This document shows positions 1 through 5,596 of a DNA stretch of 6,913 nucleotides, one piece after another (the first letter of the stretch is position 1; every line of letters starts with the position of its first letter). This stretch comes from Candidatus Dadabacteria bacterium (GTDB taxonomy: Bacteria > Desulfobacterota_D > UBA1144 > Nemesobacterales > UBA2774). The notes beneath the pieces are model-generated. The model saw nothing but the letters and a program-made list of their open reading frames with translations, was not told the DNA's origin and did no database searches. Both the position numbers and the translations under genes were made by a program. Location: NCBI GenBank assembly GCA_020054175.1, contig JAGVLR010000209.1:1-6913 (forward strand). The letters are read 5' to 3'.

Positions 1-428
1 CCGACGTTGCCGGGGGCGTAGTTATTCGCGGCTATCATCTCGTATATATGTCCGCCGGCTGCCCCCAGCGAAAAGACTGCCGGGGGGATGAAGGCGGCGA
101 AACGAAACGGCAGGCCTGCGCGGAAAGCGAGCACCCCCGCTATGCCTATGCCGAGGCTCGCGAATCCGACCTCCCTTTGAAACGGGCTGTCGGCCCAGCC
201 GATGAACCCCGCCGTCATCTCTCCGAAAAAGACGTGAAAGACGAAATTGATCAGGTTGCTAATCCCTATGGGAAGAAGCATGTACCAGGAGAGGAACGAC
301 TCTACTTTGACGTTCTTTGTATGGGGCTCGGGCTTCCGTAAGAGCGAAATCCATGCCGCAAGAAGGCCGAGAACGAATGTTGTGAAAAAGTAGTTACCGA
401 CGACCAGCGTTATGAGGTCTCTTATCAT
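1..428 (-). CDS. DUF6790-family multi-pass membrane protein (3' end cut by window)
   Basis: The reading frame opens at ATG 428 and stays open to the window edge, giving 142 residues with the C-terminus missing. Hydrophobic stretches at about residues 9-30, 46-68, 88-104 and 110-127 suggest four membrane helices, so it should sit in the cytoplasmic membrane. The segment FGEMTAGFIGWADSPFQREV (68-87) and the final NNYAPGNV (135-142) resemble the conserved signature I remember for DUF6790, whose function is unknown. Proteins of this family are usually only slightly longer, so perhaps 30 residues are missing. ATG 428 is the only possible start: the frame upstream reaches the stop of the preceding methyltransferase gene (492-494) without another ATG, GTG or TTG. 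No Shine-Dalgarno sequence precedes it. It is the third gene of the bipA operon by strand and spacing. The gene is certain; the family name is less so. Confidence 0.75.
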   Translation of the reverse strand, partial: MIRDLITLVVGNYFFTTFVLGLLAAWISLLRKPEPHTKNVKVESFLSWYMLLPIGISNLINFVFHVFFGEMTAGFIGWADSPFQREVGFASLGIGIAGVLAFRAGLPFRFAAFIPPAVFSLGAAGGHIYEMIAANNYAPGNV

Positions 429-491
429 TGTGGCAGCGCCGCTTGACGCATACCAATTATGATACGAGCCGGCGGGATATTCAACGGCCGT

Positions 492-1088
492 TCAGGCAAT
501 TTTGCGCCATTCGAGCAGCCTGTTGTTGACGGGCATTTCGTGGTCTTTTACGAGTGTGAACCCCGCGCGCTCCGCCAGGGAATTCACCCATTCGAAGTCC
601 CTTATGCCGCTCTCGGGATCTTTGACCTTGAGCCATTCGTCGAATTTCGCGTTGCTCTCGCTCGTATACTGGCCGCCGTAGTTAAAGGGCCCGTATATGC
701 AGAGCGTGCCGCCCCCTCTCATGACGACCTCTATGCCGTCGAAGAGGCACCCTATGCGCGACTTGCTCATTATATGGAGTGTGTTCGCCGTGAAAACGGC
801 GTCGGCCTTTTCGACCGGCCAGAGCGCGTCCGCGACGTTGAGGGCTATCGGGTCTTTGAGGTTCGGGAGCCCGGCCTCTTCGACCCACGCTTTGATTCCG
901 GGGAGATTTTCGGGGAGGTCCGAGGGCTGCCAGACGAGGTGAGGAAGATGGCGCGCCAAGAATGCCGCATGCTGGCCCGTGCCGCTCCCGATTTCGAGTA
1001 CGAACGCCGCATCCTTAAACGCTTCTTTAAGGACGGCGAGTATCGGCTCTTTATTATTCTCGCTGGATTGACTGTACGGCTTTTCCAT
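492..1088 (-). CDS. DUF938 family SAM-dependent methyltransferase
   Basis: This 198-residue protein is full length for the DUF938 family (relatives include human METTL26/C16orf13). It has a class I Rossmann methyltransferase fold. The N-terminal signature KPYSQSSENNKEPIL (3-17) is followed by the SAM-binding motif I LEIGSGTGQH (31-40), then WQPSD (53-57) closing the second strand, FTANTLHIMS (99-108) in the motif IV region, and YGPFNYGGQYTSESN (132-146), another DUF938 hallmark. No signal peptide or membrane segment is seen, so it is probably cytosolic. The substrate is unknown for the family and nothing here reveals it. The start ATG 1088 lies only 10 bases after the bipA stop and lacks a clear Shine-Dalgarno sequence, so translation may be coupled to bipA. 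Family assignment is firm; methyltransferase activity is inferred from the fold. Confidence 0.92.
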   Translation of the reverse strand: MEKPYSQSSENNKEPILAVLKEAFKDAAFVLEIGSGTGQHAAFLARHLPHLVWQPSDLPENLPGIKAWVEEAGLPNLKDPIALNVADALWPVEKADAVFTANTLHIMSKSRIGCLFDGIEVVMRGGGTLCIYGPFNYGGQYTSESNAKFDEWLKVKDPESGIRDFEWVNSLAERAGFTLVKDHEMPVNNRLLEWRKIA

Positions 1089-1098
1089 TAGCTGACGG

Positions 1099-2928
1099 TC
1101 ACTGGTTATACTTCTTTTCCCTCTTGATCTCTATCTCGCGCTTCGTCGAGCTGAGCTCGAATTTCCGGAGCCTCTGGCTCGAAGGGGTTATCTCGACTAG
1201 CTCGTCTTCGGCCATGAACTCTATCGCCTGGTCAAGCGAAAGCGGCCTCGGGGGCCTTAAGACGACCGTCGTTTCGGCTGTCGAGCTTCGCATGTTGGTG
1301 AGCTTTTTCTCCTTAGTGATGTTGACGTTGAGGTCGCCGTTTCGGTTGCGCTCGCCGACTATCATGCCCTCGTACACATCCGTGCCCACGTCGACGAAGA
1401 GCTCGCCCCTGTCGGCCATGGAAAGGCAGGCGTAGGCTGTGACCTTGCCGGGCCTGTCCGAAACGAGCGCGCCTGTGGACCTCTGCGGAATAGGGCCGTA
1501 CCATGGCTCGTACCCTTCGAAGAGAGTGTTGATTACGCCCGAGCCCTTGGTGATTATCTGGAACTGGCTCCTGAACCCGATAAGCGCACGGGACGGGATG
1601 AGGAATTCTATATCGACCCTGCCGTTGCCGTTATTGCGGAGGTTTTCCATACGTCCTTTTCGGGACGATATGGCCTCCGTGACAGCGCCTACGTACGCCT
1701 CGGGGACGTCGACGAATATGCGCTCTACCGGTTCCGTGACCTTGCCGTTTTCCTGGCGCGTGAGCACCCTCGGCTTCGACACCATGAACTCGTATCCCTC
1801 GCGGCGCATCATTTCTATGAGGACCACCATCTGGAGCTCGCCGCGGCCGGAGACTTCGTACGCATCGGCCCTGTCCGTTTCCTTGACGTCTATCGCGACG
1901 TTGCCGAGCTTTTCCCGGAGCAGCCTGTCGCGTATGTGCCGGGAGGTGAGAAACTTCCCTTCCTTTCCGGCAAAGGGACCGTTATTCACGTAAAAAATCA
2001 TCGAGATAGTCGGCTCGTCGACCTTGATGCGCTCTAGGGGGACGGGGTTTTCTAAGTCGGAGACAGTATCGCCGATCTTGACCTTGTCCTCGCCGGCTAT
2101 GGCGGCTATGTCGCCCGCCTCCAATTTATCTACCTGGGTTTTCCGGAGGCCGTCGAAAGTGTATAGCACCGAAATCTTTATGGGAGTATTCGCGCCGGCC
2201 TCGCCGCAGAGCGTATATGAGCGGTTCGCTTCGAGCACGCCGTTCGTGAGCCTGCCGATTGCTATTCTGCCGACGTAATTGTCGTAGTCGAGGTTTGTGA
2301 TGAGGAACTGCGTTACTCCGCCGTCGCCCACTTCGGGGCCGGGGATCGAGGATATTATCGTCTCGAAGAGCGGAACGAGATTAGGCGACGATTCCGCTAG
2401 GCTCATCTGCGCCGTGCCGGCCTTGCCGTTCGTGTATATGATGGGGAATTCTATCTGCTCCTCGTTCGCGTCGAGCTCGATGAAAAGATCGTAGACTTCG
2501 TTTATGACCTCTTCCGGCCGGGCGTCGCTCCTGTCGATTTTATTTATGACTAATATTATCGGGAGCCGCTGTTGAAGCGCCTTTTTGACGACGAAGCGGG
2601 TCTGCGGTAGCGGGCCCTCGCTCGCGTCTACCAGGAGGAGAGCGCCGTCTACCATGTTGAGGCTGCGCTCGACCTCTCCCCCGAAATCTGCGTGGCCCGG
2701 GGTATCGACTATATTGATCTTCATGCCTTTATACTGAACCGCGGTGTTCTTCGCCATGATGGTGATTCCGCGCTCCCTTTCGAGGTCCATCGAGTCCATT
2801 ACCCTTTCCTCGACCACCTGGTGCTCGCGGAACACCCCGCTCTGCCTGAGCATGGCGTCGACGAGGGTGGTTTTCCCGTGGTCGACGTGAGCTATAATAG
2901 CGATATTTCTTATGTCGTCTCTTCTCAT
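1099..2928 (-). CDS. typA: Translational GTPase BipA/TypA
   Basis: BipA/TypA is an EF-G-like GTPase that binds the 70S ribosome near the factor site and is linked to 50S assembly and to growth under cold and other stress. From ATG 2928 the protein is 609 residues, close to E. coli BipA (607). G motifs are all intact: AHVDHGKT (13-20), RGITI (53-57), DTPGH (75-79) and NKID (129-132). EF-G-like domains follow, including GRGELQ and the family-specific IPSRALIGFRSQF, then the BipA C-terminal domain with KKLTNMRSS and DELVEITPSS. GRGELQ carries Gln where E. coli has His, a variant I believe occurs elsewhere. The open frame extends to a GTG at 2976, adding 16 low-complexity residues. I prefer ATG 2928 because MRRDDIRNIAIIAHVDHG aligns with known BipA N-termini, though its nearest purine stretch (AGGGG) is a long 14 bases away. 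It is the first gene of the minus-strand operon. Confidence 0.97.
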   Translation of the reverse strand: MRRDDIRNIAIIAHVDHGKTTLVDAMLRQSGVFREHQVVEERVMDSMDLERERGITIMAKNTAVQYKGMKINIVDTPGHADFGGEVERSLNMVDGALLLVDASEGPLPQTRFVVKKALQQRLPIILVINKIDRSDARPEEVINEVYDLFIELDANEEQIEFPIIYTNGKAGTAQMSLAESSPNLVPLFETIISSIPGPEVGDGGVTQFLITNLDYDNYVGRIAIGRLTNGVLEANRSYTLCGEAGANTPIKISVLYTFDGLRKTQVDKLEAGDIAAIAGEDKVKIGDTVSDLENPVPLERIKVDEPTISMIFYVNNGPFAGKEGKFLTSRHIRDRLLREKLGNVAIDVKETDRADAYEVSGRGELQMVVLIEMMRREGYEFMVSKPRVLTRQENGKVTEPVERIFVDVPEAYVGAVTEAISSRKGRMENLRNNGNGRVDIEFLIPSRALIGFRSQFQIITKGSGVINTLFEGYEPWYGPIPQRSTGALVSDRPGKVTAYACLSMADRGELFVDVGTDVYEGMIVGERNRNGDLNVNITKEKKLTNMRSSTAETTVVLRPPRPLSLDQAIEFMAEDELVEITPSSQRLRKFELSSTKREIEIKREKKYNQ

Positions 2929-2956
2929 ATAAATACGTTCTACCCCTTTGGAATCG

Positions 2957-2977
2957 GATGAACCGGACGTGTTCACC
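2957..2977 (-). promoter_or_regulatory. Hairpin in the bipA leader covering a Shine-Dalgarno-like sequence
   Basis: On the bipA strand GGTGAAC (2977-2971) can pair with GTTCATC (2963-2957) across a 7-base loop, giving 7 pairs including one G-U. The 5' arm overlaps GGAGGTGA (2980-2973), a perfect 8-base match to the 16S anti-Shine-Dalgarno sequence. No start codon lies at normal spacing after that match; the next in-frame ATG is 44 bases downstream. The pairing is directly visible, but a regulatory role is inference. Confidence 0.35.
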
Positions 2978-2987
2978 TCCGGCAGGT

Positions 2988-3017
2988 ATTAAATATACAC
3001 TACCGGCCCGGGTGCAA
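2988..3017 (-). promoter_or_regulatory. Candidate sigma70-type promoter for the bipA operon
   Basis: On the minus strand TTGCAC (3017-3012) and TTTAAT (2993-2988) are separated by 18 bases, matching the -35 and -10 consensus at 4 and 5 of 6 positions. Transcription would begin near 2981, just ahead of the leader hairpin. That leaves about 50 untranslated bases before ATG 2928, or almost none before the alternative GTG 2976. The assignment is by consensus only. Confidence 0.3.
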
Positions 3018-3097
3018 CAGAAGCAGGCGCATATTAACGGCTGTGGGCTTTCCGGGGCCTAGCAGCCCGGCCTTAAAACACCTAATTTCTCAGGTCC

Positions 3098-3140
3098 TGG
3101 ACTTAGCCGAAAGTCTTAAAGAACATATGGACTAAAGTCT
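3098..3140. repeat. Duplicated TGGACT / AAAGTCT element upstream of pilZ
   Basis: TGGACT occurs at 3098-3103 and 3128-3133, and AAAGTCT at 3110-3116 and 3134-3140. In the first copy the halves are six bases apart; in the second they abut. Each copy is also an inverted repeat, GACTT...AAGTC in the first and GACT-AA-AGTC in the second. Paired dyads lying 39-81 bases before the pilZ start look like a regulator binding site, but no regulator can be named. Confidence 0.35.
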
Positions 3141-3163
3141 AATTGTAAGGTGCCGTTTTTTCG

Positions 3164-3169
3164 TATATT
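3164..3169 (+). promoter_or_regulatory. Candidate -10 element of pilZ
   Basis: TATATT ends nine bases before ATG 3179, so a transcript starting at the usual distance would be leaderless or nearly so. The best -35-like sequence, TTGTAA at 3143-3148, is a short 15 bases away. The T-run at 3155-3161 makes the area AT-rich, so a chance match is possible. Confidence 0.3.
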
Positions 3170-3178
3170 TTGTTAATT

Positions 3179-3598
3179 ATGAAAAATGGGAGCTCTACGA
3201 AAAACGAGATGAATCTGGGAGAGATAGCCGAGGGCAAGGGCGACACGCTAAGGGTTCTCCGGCGCTCGACCAGGGTTCCTTATTACAAAAAGCTCAAATA
3301 CGGGCTCCTGGGCGGCCGGAGCATGGACGGCGGCGATAATCTCAAGTTCAGCGGATTCACATTTAACCTGTCGGAGCATGGTATAGGGCTCGAAGGAAAC
3401 AAGGGCTTCCCTCCCAATTTCAGGATCCATGCGACACTTTTTACGGGTGAAAACACACTCAAATTCGAAGGCACCATCAGGTGGCTGTACCACACTCACT
3501 CGGAGAAATGGTTCATGGGAATAGAAATCACGAGCCATGCCGACGAATTAAAAAAAATTTATTCCCTTCTTTCCAATACCCGCGGCCGGGGCCTGTAG
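3179..3598 (+). CDS. Single-domain PilZ protein, probable c-di-GMP receptor
   Basis: This is a 139-residue protein with one PilZ domain. Both canonical c-di-GMP binding motifs are present: RxxxR as R28-RST-R32, and [D/N]xSxxG as NLSEHG (63-68). The strands that follow (FRIHATLF, LKFEGTIRWLYH, KWFMGIEI) fit the PilZ beta-barrel. A charged tail of about 25 residues closes it. There is no signal peptide, membrane segment or fused output domain, so it probably acts in the cytosol on another protein that cannot be identified here. ATG 3179 was chosen over the in-frame TTG 3170, which adds three residues. No Shine-Dalgarno sequence precedes either; ATG 3209 is a further option because the first 20 residues look disordered. 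The gene stands alone on its strand, divergent from bipA and convergent with the dynamin-like gene. Ligand binding is predicted from motifs. Confidence 0.88.
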   Translation: MKNGSSTKNEMNLGEIAEGKGDTLRVLRRSTRVPYYKKLKYGLLGGRSMDGGDNLKFSGFTFNLSEHGIGLEGNKGFPPNFRIHATLFTGENTLKFEGTIRWLYHTHSEKWFMGIEITSHADELKKIYSLLSNTRGRGL

Positions 3599-3646
3599 TT
3601 ATCCGGGGTTGGGGTTTCTTTCGGAGTTGCCCCAGGCTCTCATCCG

Positions 3647-5353
3647 CTAACTCACGCTTTTGTTAATCTCTTCCAGTTTTGTTTTTAACTCGGCTATGCG
3701 TGAGCGGGATGTCGTCAGTTTTTCCCTTTCCATTTTATAGAAATTCTTGAGCGGCAGGAGAGAATCCATGGCCTGAAGCCTTATGCCGTCGAAGTCCCTT
3801 TCGAGCTGGGAATGGACGGACGATATCATCTCCTCTATAAGGGCGTCGACCTTCTGGCTGAACTCCTTCATGGCATCCCTTCTTTTCTTGGGGAGTATCA
3901 TAAACGCCGTGGCTACGACCGCTATGGTGGCGAGTATTCCGGTTATATCGACGAGGAGCGACGAGAAAGCAGTGACGACCGCTGCGCCGAGGGCAAGCCC
4001 TCCCACCTGAACCCCGAGGACAGAGGCGACCGCCGAGCGCGCGGAATCGACGAGATTCCCGCCGAGCGAGCCGGGATCGATCGCCCTTCTCTTGGTTTCG
4101 AGCTCGGAACGGACAGTATCGAGAAGCCGTGTTCTGTCGTACATGAAGCCCGTCGTGCTGGAGGAAGAGTCGGGCCTTATGGATTTGTTGTAGAAATCGA
4201 CCGTGGAATCGAGGAGCCCTCTCGCCGACTTCTCCGTCCAGGCGACCATCGCATCGAGATCTTTTTCAAGCTCGTTTACAGTTTGCCGGGAAACCTTGTA
4301 TTCGAACTCTTTCGCTATCTTCTGCTTGCTCATCAGCTTGGGGATGTTGCTGAACCTCATGAGCTCGTCGATGAATTCTATGCCGCGGGTTTTGAATTCG
4401 AGAAGCCTGCTCCTTATTCTTTCCGTAAACTGCGCCGAATTCTGGAGTATTTCGACTTCGAGGGATTCGAGCTTCCTTTCGAAATCACCGAGCCTCTCGA
4501 CGTCGTCCGCAATCTTTTTCATGTCGTCGTCGAGCGCCCTTTCAGCCTCTTTCGCGAGGCTGAGCGCGAGGCTCGTCGTGCTGCGTATTTTCATCCTTAC
4601 GCGCTCTTCTTCGCTGAGCGTCAGGAAGATGTATTCTTCGAGCTTCCCGAAGCCGCTCTTTTCCGAGAGCGGGGCATTTCCCGAGAGCCGTGCATCTTTC
4701 GCGAGACGGGCTGAGACGGGGAGTATGTGAGGTTTTATGCCGAACGCTCTTTCGAGCTCGCGAGAAGTGTGCTGAAGCAGCTTGTCGAGCTCTGCGTCGT
4801 CCCGCGCGATGTCGATTTTATTAAGAAGGAAGACTATGTTTTTAAGCCATTCGTCCTTTACGAACTGAATTAGCCTGGCCTCGCTCCCCGTCACGGCGCG
4901 CTCGGCCCCGATAACAAAAAAGACTATGTCGGCTTTCGGGATGAACTCGCGGGTGATTTTTTCGTGCTGCTCTATCGTAACGTTCGTTCCGGGGGTATCG
5001 ACGATGAAAATTCCCTTGAGCCTGTCCTGCGGAACGGATATATACCGCACCCCGTTTTCTATGCTCACGCCGCCTGTGTCGCCGTGGCGTATTATCGTGA
5101 TTTCGTCCGTCGTCGGCGTTATACCTTCGGGAAGGACGTCCTCTCCGAGGAGAGCGTTTATCACGGAAGACTTCCCGGTGCTGAATTCGCCGATGAAAAC
5201 GAGCGAAAAGAGGTTGTCGAGGCTCTCCTCGACGGATCTCAGTCTTTCGATGAGCTCCCTGCCCGAGACTTCGCTTATCTCCCCGAGGAGGGATTTTAGC
5301 AGCAGCTTTTCTTCGAGGATTATTTTCGAGTATTTGTCGTCGAGTATCTGCAT
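3647..5353 (-). CDS. Bacterial dynamin-like GTPase (dynamin family protein)
   Basis: This 568-residue large GTPase belongs to the dynamin superfamily, whose bacterial members bind and remodel or protect membranes. The GTPase motifs are complete: P-loop GEFSTGKS (55-62), switch I TPTTDE (79-84), DTPG (119-122), NKID (168-171) and a G5-like VSAR (213-216). Before the P-loop, and from about 245 to 400 and 480 to 568, lie long charged heptad-like helices expected to form the stalk. Residues about 440-477 are strongly hydrophobic and rich in Gly and Ala, ending in the basic PKKRRD; they should form the membrane-inserting paddle. The protein probably works on the inner face of the cytoplasmic membrane. 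ATG 5353 has a good Shine-Dalgarno sequence (GAGG at 5367-5364). Bacterial dynamins often come as adjacent pairs, but no second copy is seen here. The biological role is unknown. Confidence 0.93.
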   Translation of the reverse strand: MQILDDKYSKIILEEKLLLKSLLGEISEVSGRELIERLRSVEESLDNLFSLVFIGEFSTGKSSVINALLGEDVLPEGITPTTDEITIIRHGDTGGVSIENGVRYISVPQDRLKGIFIVDTPGTNVTIEQHEKITREFIPKADIVFFVIGAERAVTGSEARLIQFVKDEWLKNIVFLLNKIDIARDDAELDKLLQHTSRELERAFGIKPHILPVSARLAKDARLSGNAPLSEKSGFGKLEEYIFLTLSEEERVRMKIRSTTSLALSLAKEAERALDDDMKKIADDVERLGDFERKLESLEVEILQNSAQFTERIRSRLLEFKTRGIEFIDELMRFSNIPKLMSKQKIAKEFEYKVSRQTVNELEKDLDAMVAWTEKSARGLLDSTVDFYNKSIRPDSSSSTTGFMYDRTRLLDTVRSELETKRRAIDPGSLGGNLVDSARSAVASVLGVQVGGLALGAAVVTAFSSLLVDITGILATIAVVATAFMILPKKRRDAMKEFSQKVDALIEEMISSVHSQLERDFDGIRLQAMDSLLPLKNFYKMEREKLTTSRSRIAELKTKLEEINKSVS

Positions 5354-5362
5354 ATGGAAAGT

Positions 5363-5374
5363 ACCTCAATTATA
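5363..5374 (-). promoter_or_regulatory. TATAAT and Shine-Dalgarno of the dynamin-like gene
   Basis: On the minus strand GAGGT (5367-5363) lies nine bases before ATG 5353 and fixes that start; it is the only well-placed ribosome binding site in the window. A perfect TATAAT sits directly upstream at 5374-5369, with no good -35 seventeen bases further. If that TATAAT were the real -10, transcription would begin after the GAGGT, so at most one of the two elements is likely to function as named. Confidence 0.4.
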
Positions 5375-5494
5375 ACCAAGAAAAGGCCGGGTGAGTATCC
5401 GGGGATGTAGCGCCATGGCCGGGAGGCAGAGGGAGGAATAAGGCGCTTGGTAAAGCGGGTACCGGTATGTAAACTCAACTATAAACCCAATATA

Positions 5495-5511
5495 CGAGCG
5501 GCCGGCGCTCG
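5495..5511. repeat. GC-rich inverted repeat in the dynamin/YyaL divergent region
   Basis: CGAGCG (5495-5500) and CGCTCG (5506-5511) form a perfect 6-base inverted repeat around GCCGG. It lies 85 bases before the YyaL-type start and 142 before the dynamin start. No T-run follows on either strand, so it does not look like a terminator. It could be an operator dyad or simply GC-rich chance. The rest of 5375-5596 shows no convincing gene. Confidence 0.2.
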
Positions 5512-5582
5512 GCGGGGGCTGAAATGACCGCTTTCCCGAATATCCCCGGCGCCGCGGCTGTGATCCGGGCCCACCGTTCGCA

Positions 5583-5588
5583 TATAAT
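5583..5588 (+). promoter_or_regulatory. Candidate -10 element of the YyaL-type gene
   Basis: A perfect TATAAT ends eight bases before ATG 5597, and no Shine-Dalgarno sequence is present. Transcription from it would begin at or next to the start codon, giving a leaderless message. The -35 region around 5559-5565 is poor, so an activator or a chance match are both possible. Confidence 0.4.
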
Positions 5589-5596
5589 CCATTCAA

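Noticed and set aside
459..1091. Plus-strand open frame of 210 codons opposite the DUF938 gene
   Set aside because: No family resemblance or ribosome binding site, and it covers a complete methyltransferase on the opposite strand.
2929..2976. GTG 2976 as the BipA start, adding 16 residues
   Set aside because: The extension is Ser/Gly-rich and absent from BipA proteins I know, and the GTG lies inside the GGAGGTGA match. It stays possible if the message is leaderless.
3052..3070. GC-rich inverted repeat CCGGGGC / GCCCGG between bipA and pilZ
   Set aside because: The stem needs a bulged G, no T-run follows on either strand, and it lies upstream of both genes, so a terminator is unlikely.
3812..4714. 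Plus-strand open frame of 300 codons opposite the dynamin gene
   Set aside because: It is rich in Arg and Glu without recognisable motifs, lies wholly inside a well-supported dynamin gene, and is the expected mirror of the biased codon use on the other strand.
5447..5526. Possible short frame from TTG 5447 behind GGGAGG in the dynamin/YyaL gap
   Set aside because: About 26 codons, TTG start, basic sequence with no recognisable feature; the purine-rich stretch is not enough to call a gene.
5399..5549. 8-base inverted repeat CCGGGGAT (5399-5406) and ATCCCCGG (5542-5549) in the divergent region
   Set aside because: The arms are 135 bases apart, made of common GC-rich words, and the match does not extend, so chance is likely.
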